From Elusimicrobiota bacterium (GTDB lineage Bacteria; Elusimicrobiota; Elusimicrobia; FEN-1173), in contig JADJJR010000002.1 in assembly GCA_016706425.1 (NCBI GenBank), forward strand, positions 19,849 to 83,848: 64,000 nucleotides of DNA, in the 5' to 3' direction. Both the position numbers and the translations under genes were made by a program. Below are positions 1-10,595 of the stretch, in pieces. Each line of letters opens with the position of its first letter. Position 1 is the first letter of the stretch. Below the pieces are notes generated by a model, which saw nothing but the letters and a program-made list of their open reading frames with translations, made no database searches and was not told the DNA's origin.

Positions 1-196
1 TGGGCGGAATCCCCGGAAGCCCTGGGACAATGTTCGCCTTCACCAGTTCATAAGTCCCAATCAGAACCACCACCACGTTTGACCACAGCGTTTTCGAGAG
101 ATACCATTTCTTTTTGTCCATGACGCCCTCCTGTAGTTTTATTTTCTTTGCCAATTTCTTGACAGCTATTTTTACGATCCAATCCTTTAGGCCCAT
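1..196 (-). CDS. Holin, 5' part (cut by window start)
   Basis: This is the N-terminal ~65 residues of the small membrane protein that is complete at 41086-41352. Two starts are visible, at 196 and 121, each behind its own purine-rich ribosome site. The sequence is identical to copy B over this stretch. The missing 3' end corresponds to 41156-41086. Confidence 0.6.
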   Translation of the reverse strand, partial: MGLKDWIVKIAVKKLAKKIKLQEGVMDKKKWYLSKTLWSNVVVVLIGTYELVKANIVPGLPGIPP

Positions 197-284
197 CGTT
201 CCTCCTCGAAAACGTCGGCAAGGTCATGCTCCACGAAAACCGCGCCGACTCCAGCTTCCGTAAAAACCATTCAGCCAAGTTCAT
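48..284 (-). CDS. Hypothetical protein overlapping endolysin end and holin start
   Basis: A 78-codon frame opens with an ATGA overlap on the endolysin stop and runs out of frame into the holin gene. Between 197 and 284 the two copies differ at eight bases; in this frame seven are synonymous and one is Met to Ile, which is unlikely for a non-coding frame. A competing frame, needing one extra base in the T5 run near the start, would give a ~32-residue acidic peptide in unit A but hits an early stop in copy B. Charged, no membrane segment, function unknown. Confidence 0.4.
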   Translation of the reverse strand: MNLAEWFLRKLESARFSWSMTLPTFSRRNDGPKGLDRKNSCQEIGKENKTTGGRHGQKEMVSLENAVVKRGGGSDWDL

Positions 285-649
285 CCTGGCATCTGGTAAT
301 GCGGCGCATCCGGAAACTTTTTCCAGTCGATCCCGCACTCCACTTTGATATTAAGCCGCTTCGCCTCCGCCTTCACAACAGCTGCCAGGGCGTCGAATCT
401 GGCAAGGTCGTTCCAGTCTATCGGAAAAGGCACAACATCGACGGCCAGGGCCGGGACCTTGTTGTGCTTGCTATTTGGCCATTCCAGCTTCGACTTCCCT
501 TCGGCGAAAGCCTTGTCTTGGTCGGCGTGTCCCCGGTGTCCGCAAATCACGGCGCAGTCGATTCTTTCGATGACCGCATTGAAAAGCCGTTGTAGGTCCG
601 GGTGCGCCGTCGCCAGTTCCTTCTTTGACCGTTTCCCAAACTTAGGCAT
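281..649 (-). CDS. Endolysin, M15-family L-alanyl-D-glutamate peptidase
   Basis: A 122-residue protein with the phage M15/VanY peptidase pattern: a GHR motif at residues 37-39, S60-x-H62 followed by AVD (Asp71), a W-containing segment near 79, and a C-terminal DAPH (His117). His62, Asp71 and His117 are the expected zinc ligands; the family cuts the stem peptide of peptidoglycan. There is no signal peptide, so it should need the neighbouring holin for release. The full single-domain length is normal for this class. It sits in a lysis cassette and its stop overlaps the next start (ATGA). Confidence 0.88.
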   Translation of the reverse strand: MPKFGKRSKKELATAHPDLQRLFNAVIERIDCAVICGHRGHADQDKAFAEGKSKLEWPNSKHNKVPALAVDVVPFPIDWNDLARFDALAAVVKAEAKRLNIKVECGIDWKKFPDAPHYQMPG

Positions 650-857
650 CCGTTCCTCCTCCGTAAACTCTGTAGGCGTGGGTCAGCATCCGCAGTTCAG
701 CTTCCAGCCGCGCCACGCCGACCCCGCGATGGACAGCCACCCGGAGCCACGGAACGCCGTGGATCAAACGTATCTCCGGCTCGCATGGGCAATCGCTGGC
801 CCGCCCCGTGTCGTTGTGCCCGCCCGCGCGGGGCCTGATGTGCAGGTATTCCGTCAC
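642..857 (-). CDS. Conserved small phage protein, GTG start
   Basis: A 71-residue protein starting with GTG that overlaps the upstream stop (GTGA). The N-terminus TEYLHI, a conserved H-N-D-T stretch and a C-x-C-x-P segment near residue 23 resemble small proteins often found in phage lysis regions. The Cys pair could bind metal. The start is chosen for the overlap and because copy B agrees. Function unknown. Confidence 0.6.
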   Translation of the reverse strand: MTEYLHIRPRAGGHNDTGRASDCPCEPEIRLIHGVPWLRVAVHRGVGVARLEAELRMLTHAYRVYGGGTDA

Positions 858-1021
858 GACCGCGCGTCCCAATGGCGGCGTTCTTCCACCACCATCTTGT
901 CTTTACAGTCCGGGCAAAGATTCGGCCCGCGTTCGGCATCACCGAACACCTGTTGACCAACAAAACTTTGATCCGTATCGTCCCACATGCGCCCGCACGC
1001 CTTGCAAATATCAATCCCCAT
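854..1021 (-). CDS. Small zinc-ribbon protein
   Basis: A 55-residue protein with C-x2-C (CKAC, residues 6-9) and a second C-x2-C (CPDC) about 30 residues later, a four-cysteine zinc-ribbon arrangement. The start follows a GGGGGAACG-type ribosome site in copy B. In unit A one C is missing from the C run at 1025-1028, which fuses this frame to the membrane protein upstream; copy B shows them as separate genes. Function unknown. Confidence 0.6.
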   Translation of the reverse strand: MGIDICKACGRMWDDTDQSFVGQQVFGDAERGPNLCPDCKDKMVVEERRHWDARS

Positions 1022-1168
1022 CGTTCCCCGGAGCATCCAGAAGATGACAAGCACGAACGAACAAGCGAATGACACGATCAGAACCACAACCCCCTGGGCG
1101 ATGACAGGCAATTCGTTCCAGAGCCCGACGTAAAACCGTACCCGCTCACACACATGGTCGAGTGTCAT
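1011..1168 (-). CDS. Small membrane protein of the lysis cassette (frameshifted here)
   Basis: About 52 residues, with a soluble N-terminus and one strongly hydrophobic segment (about residues 24-47) close to the C-terminus. The start has AGAGGA eight bases upstream. A missing C at 1025-1028 makes unit A read through into the next gene; copy B (42167-42325) stops normally. One membrane span next to holin and endolysin suggests an accessory lysis role, but nothing proves it. Confidence 0.5.
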
Positions 1169-1493
1169 CGTTGTGTCCTCTGGTTGGGCTCGTGCAGTTT
1201 GGACACCGCTGGACGACACTATACGCGAAAGCGTGTAGGGGCCGAACCAGATCTTCAACAGTCTTTAGTTGCGCCGCCGATTGCGCGTTGTTTTGGTTAA
1301 GTTTGTCGATGGCTTCGGTTATGGAGGACACCCGTTTTCCGAGAGACTCCAAAGCCGTCCGAAGCCCGGCAAGGAACAAGTCGTTGTCCGTCGATCTCGG
1401 TTCCGTCAGGCGGATGTGGTTTATCAAAAGCTGTCTTTCTTCGACGACAAGCCGCACGAGTTCCTTGAGCAGTTTCTCCGTTTCTTCGGTCAT
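1146..1493 (-). CDS. Hypothetical coiled-coil protein
   Basis: 115 residues, mostly helical and charged, with heptad-like Leu/Val spacing through residues 1-75 and a C-terminal CPNC motif. No membrane segment. It starts in an ATGA overlap with the stop of the gene at 1490-1894, so the two are probably translated together. Identical product in copy B. Position between the ejection protein and lysis genes gives no firm function. Confidence 0.6.
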   Translation of the reverse strand: MTEETEKLLKELVRLVVEERQLLINHIRLTEPRSTDNDLFLAGLRTALESLGKRVSSITEAIDKLNQNNAQSAAQLKTVEDLVRPLHAFAYSVVQRCPNCTSPTRGHNDDTRPCV

Positions 1494-1894
1494 CGTCGTT
1501 TTACCCCTTTTTTCTCAAAATCGTCCAGCTTTCCCATGATCTCGCTGTGCCGATCCACCGCGTTTTCTTCGACGGAAACACGCCGCGCCAACCGCCCCAC
1601 CTCGGCCCGCGTTTCCCGCGCCACTTCCAAATTCGCGTCCCTGTCCTCGGCGAAGATCCTCAATGTCGTGTTGAGGTCGTCCAGGCTGGACTTCAAAACC
1701 ACAAGGTTTTGCACCACTTCCCGCGTCACCCTGTCGCCGTCCGCACCGCCCACGCCTTTGTCCACCCCGGCGAAGTACGCCCCGACCGCCGTTGCAACCG
1801 CCGTGATAACCCCCGCCGTAACGCCCTTCCATTTCCGGGATCGCTTCCCGACGAAGTCGCCCTCATCCGGATCTGTGGCTCGGCGGTCGGTCAT
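1490..1894 (-). CDS. Membrane-anchored coiled-coil protein, spanin-like candidate
   Basis: 134 residues: a basic N-terminus (KRSRKWKG), one hydrophobic segment (about residues 24-44), then a long predicted coiled coil to the C-terminus. An N-terminal anchor plus periplasmic helix is the layout of inner-membrane spanins and of XhlA-like lysis proteins. No outer-membrane partner with a lipobox is visible nearby, so the assignment is only suggestive. Both ends overlap neighbours by ATGA. Confidence 0.6.
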   Translation of the reverse strand: MTDRRATDPDEGDFVGKRSRKWKGVTAGVITAVATAVGAYFAGVDKGVGGADGDRVTREVVQNLVVLKSSLDDLNTTLRIFAEDRDANLEVARETRAEVGRLARRVSVEENAVDRHSEIMGKLDDFEKKGVKRR

Positions 1895-4800
1895 TTCAGT
1901 TTTACACTGTTACTGGACTCAACATCGCTTCTTATTTTTGCAACCCGACGTTTCCAGTCGTCCATTCGCCGTTCTTTTTCTTCTTGGGAGATCCCTGGCA
2001 TCCGCATGTACCGACGCAGTTCGCGCTTCGCTTCTTGGAATTCCCCCGCCTTCCGCATCCGAAACGCTTTCTTGGTGTCATCCGGGCGGATCTCCCAAGT
2101 CCGGATACCGGTAAAGAAGGCCCGCAACTCTTCCGGTACTTCCCTCGTCCGCCCAAACCGATCCTCTACGCCGTGATAAGCGTCGTACAAAGTCTTGATT
2201 TGGTATCCGGTTAACAGACCCGGCTCGTATTGGCCTTTCGCCATGCCACGGATTGAAGGAATAGGAGACGAGGCCGGGACGTAAAGCATTCGCGCTAATT
2301 CGGCCATCTTGTCTGCCGCCCGTCTCGGCATCGGATCGTTGACGTTTGCCACATTCTGCCGGTTGCGCGTGTTGAAGTTATTGAAAAGGATGCTATAAGC
2401 ATCAAAAAGCGGATGCTGAAACAAGTCGATGGAATCTGTGAAACTTTCCGCGTCACCAACAAGCGCCGCTCTCGCCGCCTTGTCAAATTCGCCCGTCGGC
2501 CAGATATAACCGAGATCAAATGCCTTGATTGATCCCTCCGCCGTTCGGTAGTAGATCGGCGTCGAGTTCCTTTTGTAAATCGGTCCCATGTCCTGCAACT
2601 TGTCGAGGTTCTTTTTCTCGTCGTCGTCGATATCAAAAACTGTTCGCATTGCCATTTGCAACAGCGGAATAAACGACACAACAAATGCCAACCGAAGAGC
2701 GGGGGCCGGGTTCCCCTTCTTTATTCCTTCCCCGGATTCTTTCGCGGCGTTTATTAAAATCCGAGCCGTGTTCGCTTTGAATGATAGAAAGGGGCCAAAC
2801 ACACCGATGCGCCGGGCCGTCTTTACGGCTTTCGGCAACCTCGCGTAGTTCGTAAACCATTTGTCCACTTCTTGCGCGGCCTGGTTTATCGTCATCCCGT
2901 TATCACGGTATTTCAGAAATGCGGAAACCCGATAAATTAGGTCTTCGTTGTTGTAAAGTTCGCCCAACTTCTCCACGGGCCATTTGACCGTGTTCATGAT
3001 CTTGTCCGGCCAACTCACCGGGTCCGAGATCATTTCCGCCATCAGCTTCGGCATCTCCGATCCCCAAAACTGCGTATCGGCAACCCGCGCCCGAACAAGC
3101 TCTTTCCATGTCCCTCTGTATTTCCCTTCCTTCCCCATAATTACACGAAGGGCTTTCCAGTAATAGGGAATGTTCGCCGGGTTTGTAATTGTGTTTCCAG
3201 CCAACACAGAAAACATCGTATTCCCAATGAAGTTCCTGGGATGAGATGGGAGAGATGCGACCGTCTTAGTCCATTTGAACGGATTGACGATGAGCTTTTC
3301 GACAAATCGAAACAGGCCGCTATCCACCGGATCAATGGCTTCCAATCAGGAAATCGTTAACTTCTTGGGTCGTGAACTTGCCGCGAACCGCGCCCCATCG
3401 GGCGACGTCGGGGATCTGCTTAAAATGCGTCTCATCAGGCTTGTCTTTGAACACGCCCTCCATCCCGGAAATCTTCGATAGGAAATCAGCGTTGTGCGCC
3501 ACTGTGGATTGATCGGCCATCGTTTTGAGGTAAGCCCAAACGGGATCGGTGATCTCCCCGTACAGGTCGCGGATCTCTTTGGGAATGTCCTTCCGCTTGA
3601 CGAAGTGATTTTGTGGAATGTCGATCCGCCGATCCCCACGGTGGAAAGTTACGTCCCCTTTGGAAATGATGTTTTCGATGATTCCGTTTAGTTCTTGGCT
3701 CGATGCTTTTCCAATCGTGTTCGGGTGCATTTCACGCAATTTCGCCTTGGCGCGGGAAATGACTTCGTTGGACGGTCGCCAGTTCTTTCGCTCAAACAGC
3801 TTGTAATGCCGCCCAAGGTATCGCCCGAGGTTCCGTTCAATGACGGCCTTCAATCGGTCGTTTGGCGCTGCCGTCTGTGCGATCACGCGGGACAAGGCGT
3901 CAACGTCTTCGCGCATCTTCTGGACTATCCCGGTAATATCGGCCGGAAGTTCAAAGATCGACCGTTGTCCTGTTAATGCCTCAAAGACCGCCTGCCGGAG
4001 ATCATCGGACGGGTTCTCTTTGAAGTACTTAAGCAACTGTTTCCCCGTTACCGGAGCGTCAAACGCTGTCTCCATGATCTTTCCGATCCGCTCTTCGTTC
4101 GCGCGATCAATGGCTTGCCCAACCCCACGATCCGTGGTCAACCATCCACGGTAAATGCGTTGGAGTTTTGATAGTTTCGCCAGTGGGACATACCCACCGT
4201 TCGGGAGCATGGCCTTATCGCTTTCAACCCGTTCCGCCTGATACAAAATGCTCGGGTTCTCTGGGTCAAAAGTCCCGGCGTTCCCGGTGGCGGATTTGAT
4301 TTGGGTTGGCTCAAAGGCAACCCAGTGGTCAAGTGCGCGTTCGCTCCCCCAATCTGCGTTGTCGATCAGATTCCGAAAAACAATCCCATCATATCCGCCG
4401 GTTTTCGCCTCGCGGATTGCATCGTGGATTTCGTTCTGAATGTCCAGAAACCTTTGCTCGCTGGCATCGAATTCAAACGGTTTTTGAATGGAGAGGTATG
4501 CCCCGACAACATTCTCTTTGGGGCTGGCCGTCTGTTCAAGTTTTTCAGCCTGGACCATAAGGCGATTCGCAAGATCGAATTTGCCAGCACGTTCTGCGGC
4601 GTTTGATTTGTCGATTAGGTCTTGAACTGGCTTCGAGTTCGCCAGTCTGCTGTACCCTGCGGCGGCGTCCTTGTTTGCGACAAAATAGAACCCGGCCTTC
4701 GCTGAGCGCGATTTTGTTACGGCCCCGAGCAAATCCTTGCTAAAGGCGTCACCCGACAATCCTTTCTCGGATGTCCCATGATAAACCACCAACGGTTTCC

Positions 4801-7800
4801 CATCGGCATCGACGACTTTGGAGTCGCCGAACCACCGCTTAAAGGCTTCTGTTCCCGTTTGGTCTTTCTGTTTTTCCGCCTGGTATTTAGCCTCCCCACG
4901 CCCCGCCGCGCGCCGCCGTTCCGTCCGCCCCTGCTCCACAGACTTGAACACATCCTCCGCCGTCTTCCACCCTTTCCCGGCCATGTAGCTCCGCAACTGT
5001 CCAAGCAATTCAAGAATCTTGTCGAATATCGCCTTGATCCGGCTCGGCTTCTCCATGCCCGTCCGCTTCGCCTCGTACCGGGCAAACGCCTCGGCCGCCT
5101 GCTCTTCGGTTCCAAACTTGTCCATCAAGACTTGCCGTTCCTGAACCGTCAGGACGTTGTTTAAAATGACGTGCATCGCCTCGTGATACCCGGTCCCCTG
5201 GTGGGCTCCCTTGGCAAACCGGACCAAAGCCCGAATTGTCGGGTGGTTCCTAATCGGGTACGTCGCACCTCGAATGGCAAACTTGTCCGCCGAATACTCG
5301 GTCCCGTACCCTTTCCGAAACGCCGCGCGGTCCACCTTAATAGAATCAACCAACTCGGCGAACACGGCGTCGGTCATCTTGTTGGCCGAAATGATTTTGT
5401 TAAACGCGGTCAAGGCTTCGGATTGGCCTTCGGTTGTCCCCGATGTCGGGCGGTCGGCCTGAAACATCGGTTGGCCCTGGGCCACGGATTCCCGCATGGA
5501 AGGAGTGATTTCGAGTGTGTGGACACCCAATTCCTCTGTCGGCGTGTGATCCGAGATCCACGCTTCGGCTTCTGGGATTGATTTGAAATTGTCGATCGTG
5601 AAATTCCCGCGCTTTACGACATAAAGACCATCTCTCTCTATGATCTGGTATCTGTTCTCCGGTGCCGTGATGTCGGCCACGGATACTTTTCCGCCCCATT
5701 TCTTCGTGTATTTGTTCAGGAAAGAAGGGATGATCTGGTCGTAAAAGCCCTTCATGCCTTCGCCGCCGACTTTGAGACCTTCGCCGGTAACGATCCGATT
5801 TCCACCCTTGCCGGGGGCCGAATCTACGAGCTTCTTTGCTACTTCTTTCCCAACATAATCGGCCAGTTTTTCAGCCTTGACGTTATACTGCTCAATGACG
5901 TTTTCCTTCCCCCGCCATGCTTGGAGTGTCTCCGTCTTATCGTTCCACCGAACCCCGTCAATCTGCTTTGAAAGGTCATACCGTTCCGCCTGTTGTTCCC
6001 CCGTCGTCCAGGCGATCCCGTCGTAGCCGTTGTCCACCGCCCACCGCAACATCCGCTTCAGGGCCAGTTCGTGCCATGTCTTTTTGAATGGGGCGTTGGG
6101 GACGCCGTTGACAGCAGGGTTCCGCCTTAATCCATCTTCAATTTGATTACGAACTGCCGCCTCATTTTCGCCCTGCCAAATTGATTGTCTCCCGGCGATT
6201 GTCGCAATCCATTCATTTTGCCCAAGCGGATCTCTCTTTAATTGATAATCGGAAATTACTCCTTCCTGACGGTAGCCTTTATCCCTGCCTAATTGATGCC
6301 AATCACTCTGCACCTCTTCAATAAACAGCGTCTTCTTCCCGTCGGCGGTCGTGCGGTCGTTCATTCGGACGTGGGCGATGATGTTGGGTTCGTCGAAATG
6401 AGAGGATTTGAATTGTTCACCAATTTTCTCCGTAAAAGTATCGCCCCATCGTTGGAGTGCTTCTTTTGCTTCTTCCTCTGTTTTGAATGAGGAGTGATGT
6501 TGCGTCTCACCTTCAACGAAAATTTTCCACGGATGCCCACCGTCGGTTTTCCTTATAACCATCGGACGTTTTTTAACCTGTTGGGGCAACGTCAGCAAAA
6601 TCTCCCGGTAGTTCTCGCCGCCGGGGAGCTGGTAGTTGGAGAATTTGGTTTCCTTTGACCCGAGACCTTCCCCGCGCATCCGTTCAATAAATCGCTCAGC
6701 TTGCATTTCTGATTCAAACGGACCGGCATTGTAGGCGCCATCCGAATCATCCGCCATGTCATCGACGAACCAACCCGCATCATTATCCCCATTGACTTGC
6801 AAATTCATATTCGATTCAAGGGAGTCGCCCTTCACCACCTCCTTCACCTGCACCTGGTTCTGTTTCAAGAAGTCCAGCAGTTCCACCTTCGTGACCTTCT
6901 CTTTGCCTTCGAGGAACTCATTGATCCCAGACCACTCGACCTCTTCCGCCTTCACGTTCCCCTTGGCCGGATCAATGAGGTTGCGCACCATCGCCACGGG
7001 GGCGGCGTTGGGCATCTTTTCGTTTAATGTCCGTTGTAGTTGGGAATAGAAAACAGAAGCCTTTTCTGGCTCTGCTTGGTATTTGGGCTGCTGTTGGTCT
7101 AGTTGTGGAGGTTGCGGAAGTGCCGATTGGCTTTCCGCTGGTGCAGGTTGTTCAAGATTCGGAATTGCCGGAGACTGCGGTAAAGCCACCCGTTCATAAT
7201 TGCCGGGAGACTGAACCGGCGCGGGGATGTTCGCATCGGCGGGCATTGCAGAAGGTAATACCCGATCAGCAGGAACGACGGGAGCATCAGCGCCCCGGCG
7301 AAGATCCAAAACGCCCGGGACGTTAACGACAGAATCAGAAGATCCAGCCAGTCGCGCGGACTCATCACCCAGAGAATAATTCGGATTCTGTTTTATGTCA
7401 AGGGGGGCAACACTTTGGCCAATAGAACTTGGCGGAATAGGCCCTTGTGGTGTGTTGTTTTCATTGAATCCGTCAGGCGGGAAATCACCGGGACCGAGCT
7501 TTCCGGCCCCCATTTGAATACCAGACCCAATCGCGGCCGGGGCCGTCATGCCGCCACCCATAACACCGCCAATCGTTGCCGCTTCGATCATCCGACCGCC
7601 AACACCCTGCATGGCGTTTGGATCAACGCCGGTCATTACTCTCGACGCCGATTGCAGGTACTCTGTCGGTGCTTCTTCAACTAATCCTTCTTGGACAATA
7701 GAAGATCCGATAGTTTTTGCGACAGCTTTTATAACCTCGCCCCGCCCTTTCTTCCCAACAGCTTCCTCAATGGCTTTTGACCATTTCCCCATAAGGGCAG

Positions 7801-8752
7801 GAGTTTGTTCAAGGGCTGCTTCAACGGTCCCATTAACAATGGCGTTGACGGTAGCGGCCGCTGGATTCACGTTTTCAGGCGTTGCCGCAAGTTCCTGGGC
7901 GGAAGAGGATGCCCCCATGTAAGATAATCCAGCGGCTGGAATCCCGGCCATCGTCGTTCCAATGACAATCGCCTGTTGCGGGGCTTCTTCTAGGACTTTG
8001 TAAGCGATGTAGGAAGCAATCTCGCCTGGGTCTTTCCGTTTCGCAACGGACACAAAATCTTCGCCTTTTGATCCCCATCTTCTAAAACCTTCGCTTAACT
8101 GCGTCGCCTTTTCGTCCCACCATCGGGCTTCTTTTTCAAACATCTTCGGCGACCGTTGGGCCATGTCTTCATTGCCCGTCAAAGTAACGATGGTGTTGTA
8201 CGGCAACGCAAAAATGTTGGCGGCAAGATTCGGAACACGCGAAAGACCTGCCCCGATACGTGCCACGCCAGATCCAAGTGTCCGAACCACCGGTGACTGG
8301 TCAATAGCGTTGTACGTGTCCGCCGCCATTTGGCCGACCGTGTAGTCGGTGAATTTTTGCGGTGAATATTCCGGCCTCGGCGCGTTTGTCCCTGCCAACG
8401 GATTGACGCGCATCCGGGTCAGCATGTTTTTCGCTTCCGTCAATCCAGTGTCAAGGCTTAACGCCGCTTCCGCCTTCGCTTTGGCAAGGTCGCGGTTCCC
8501 GACAAGGTACGCGGTCAACGCTTCCTTGTATGTGGACATGGCGTCCGGGTTTTGTGGCATCTGTATATGAGGAACCACCGGTTGCGGAACAACCGCCGGT
8601 TGCGGCTGGTCCCATGATCCGCTCGCCCCAACACCCTTGTACCCAGTGGATGGGCCTTCGTACCCGTCCGGCGGCGCGTCGTCAGCAACAGCAACAGGCG
8701 CTGTTTCGTACCCGTCCGGAGGGATATCGAACTCTGGTTTTCTTCCAGCCAT
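1891..8752 (-). CDS. Giant polyvalent ejection protein with peptidase and ADP-ribosyltransferase modules
   Basis: Repaired length is about 2,286 residues; one extra C at 3342-3343 splits it in unit A, while copy B reads through that point. Order: PPDGYE repeats (about 10-45); helical and hydrophobic segments (about 90-420); Pro/Gln linker; a polyvalent-protein domain carrying LPGGENYRE and EEVQSDW (about 690-1050); an HEAMH zinc-peptidase motif; an ART-PolyVal ADP-ribosyltransferase region with VVYHGT, GFYF and the IKSATGN signature; then a ~750-residue C-terminal virion domain. The family is packaged in short-tailed virions and enters the cell with the DNA. The start uses a TAATG overlap. 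The enzymatic roles are inferred from motifs. The 5.43-7.08 kb block is replaced in copy B. Confidence 0.82.
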
Positions 8753-9612
8753 TATTTCCCACCCGTCTTTTTCTTTGCCCATTCAATGTTCGCGGGGGTT
8801 ATCTTGGCCCCGATTGACTTAAGGTATTGCTCCGGAGACTGAACATTTTCAGAGGATGGCGCAGAGGGAGACGCCGGGGGTTGATTTGAAGCGGGGTCGG
8901 TTAACACACCCTCCGCGATCAGTTTCTTGGCGCGCTCAAAGAGGCCCGTAAACTCTTCGGTCTGCGTGTCCGAATAGGTCATGCGCGTGTCGATGACACG
9001 ACCGGAAAACGGATCAGTCACAGCCATGTTCGGGTTCGCTTTCACGTACCAATCGACAGCCATTTTGAAGGCTTTTGTGTTTTCGCTTTGCATCTGTGAC
9101 GGAGATTTCGGACGCACAGCACCATCTGATGGTTTCTGTCCGGCAGCCGGTTTGGGTTTGTTCATAGGAACGATTGGGTCTTGTTCGGTTCGAATAACCT
9201 GCCCGGTCGCCGGGTCGAAAGCCCCGCGTCGGCTTCGCCCTTGTTCGTCTTCATATACCGATTGCTGTTTGTTGGGTGTCGCTTGCCCCTTTTTTCTTGG
9301 CACCTGGGAAACGCGGGGACCGCCTTTCCCGATAGAAACAACCGTATCGAACTTCTGTTGTGGCGTCTGGCCACCATCCTCGGGCGCGGTATCGTTAAGC
9401 TGGTTCTTGATCGTTTGTTCGTAAGCGGTCCGAAGCATCTTGTCGAACTCAAGCGCCTGTTGCTGGCGCTGAATTGCCAACTGTTTCGACTGAACATCGA
9501 GCGGGTGCATTTGCTGGCTCTGGAATCCTTGCGCTGCTCCTTCCAGCATGGAAATGAAGGGGCTCTTATCGGCTTGCGCTGCGGCTAGGAGTTCGTGAAC
9601 GGAGGCGGCCAT
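8752..9612 (-). CDS. Putative internal virion protein
   Basis: 286 residues, Gln- and Lys-rich, largely helical, with a central low-complexity Pro/Lys linker. The start at 9612 is chosen for GGGAGG eight bases upstream. It lies directly before the polyvalent protein, with stop and start overlapping (TAATG), a place where podoviruses encode internal core or ejection proteins. No catalytic motif. Copy B is nearly identical. Confidence 0.6.
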   Translation of the reverse strand: MAASVHELLAAAQADKSPFISMLEGAAQGFQSQQMHPLDVQSKQLAIQRQQQALEFDKMLRTAYEQTIKNQLNDTAPEDGGQTPQQKFDTVVSIGKGGPRVSQVPRKKGQATPNKQQSVYEDEQGRSRRGAFDPATGQVIRTEQDPIVPMNKPKPAAGQKPSDGAVRPKSPSQMQSENTKAFKMAVDWYVKANPNMAVTDPFSGRVIDTRMTYSDTQTEEFTGLFERAKKLIAEGVLTDPASNQPPASPSAPSSENVQSPEQYLKSIGAKITPANIEWAKKKTGGK

Positions 9613-9613
9613 T

Positions 9614-10516
9614 TTAAACCTCCCAAAGGTCACTATAATCGTCCCAACCGCCGCCCCCGCCGCCCCCGCCGCCCCCGCCAGAAAATAGCTTATTGGACAA
9701 GTAGCTACCACCAACCTGACCAACCATCTTCATCAGATCTTGGTAGGGGCTTGTCGTGACGGACGGAACACCGAATTGCGAAGACTGTCCGGCAACACTC
9801 TGCGCGGCTTGGATCGGTAACTGCAACTCCTGCCGACGCCGCAAGAGTTCGGCATCTCGCGCCTTGATCGCAGCGTCGTTCAACTTGCGCGTTAAAGAAC
9901 CGTACTGTTGGCTCGCAGCAACGTTCTGTATTGCGGCGTTTCGTTTTGCTTCCGCGCTCTGGTAGGCCAACGGGATCGCTTGCAGACGGCGATTCAGCGC
10001 GCTGTCGGTAAGCCGCGCCAGTTCGGACGTTAGTGTTTCGTTCCCTCTGGCTTGGATATCGCCCAACTGCCGGATGGTGTTCGTGGAATAAAGACCACCA
10101 GCAAACCCGGCATTGCGTTTCAACGCACGGTTCGAGTCGGCAATTTGCCGTTCCGTCTGTTGTTTGAATGGGTCGAATTGCGCGGAAACGTCCGTCGGGT
10201 CAGTGGCGAGGTATGCCTGTAAAGCGTCGTCCCCGAGTCGGTACTGCTCCGGAATGTCTTGGGATAGCAACTGTTGAAGGTTTGAAAGCCCCTGTTGTTC
10301 GTACCCCGTGACACCGTAATCCCCGTACCCAAGCGGGACGGCTTCACCAGCCTGGAAATCACCGAATTTCCCGGATTCGGCAAACCCCATCAACTTCTGA
10401 CGGGCCAACTTCTGTTCCGCAGTTTCTAACGGAACCTGGCTTGTTTTCTTTTTACCGAATAGAGAACCAACCCCCTGCGCTGCTGCGCTCGCTAAAAACG
10501 GAGCCCAAAATGCCAT
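9614..10516 (-). CDS. Putative internal virion/ejection protein with poly-Gly tail
   Basis: 300 residues. The Ala/Gly-rich hydrophobic N-terminus (about 1-20) could insert in a membrane. A helical, Gln- and Ala-rich body follows, then a run of about 11 glycines ahead of an acidic, aromatic C-terminus. This resembles the small pore-forming ejection proteins of podoviruses in size and place, but no family was recognised. The first ~120 codons differ strongly between the copies, the rest hardly at all. Ribosome site AGGAGG. Confidence 0.6.
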   Translation of the reverse strand: MAFWAPFLASAAAQGVGSLFGKKKTSQVPLETAEQKLARQKLMGFAESGKFGDFQAGEAVPLGYGDYGVTGYEQQGLSNLQQLLSQDIPEQYRLGDDALQAYLATDPTDVSAQFDPFKQQTERQIADSNRALKRNAGFAGGLYSTNTIRQLGDIQARGNETLTSELARLTDSALNRRLQAIPLAYQSAEAKRNAAIQNVAASQQYGSLTRKLNDAAIKARDAELLRRRQELQLPIQAAQSVAGQSSQFGVPSVTTSPYQDLMKMVGQVGGSYLSNKLFSGGGGGGGGGGGWDDYSDLWEV

Positions 10517-10595
10517 AAAATCCTCCTGGACGACAATTTTTCATTTAATTGATCGGCATCCAAGAGCCGTAGAAATTCTTAACAGAAAAAGCGAA

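Noticed and set aside
854..1258. A fused membrane and zinc-ribbon protein
   Set aside because: Copy B shows two separate genes; the fusion comes from one missing C in a run.
1269..2176. Long plus-strand open frames (200-340 codons) over the late genes, here and at 42319-43332
   Set aside because: They mirror GC-rich minus-strand genes, lack ribosome sites and encode Arg/Ser/Pro-rich non-protein-like sequence.
1891..3345. A separate 484-residue protein
   Set aside because: It is the C-terminus of the polyvalent protein; copy B reads through the junction without the extra C.
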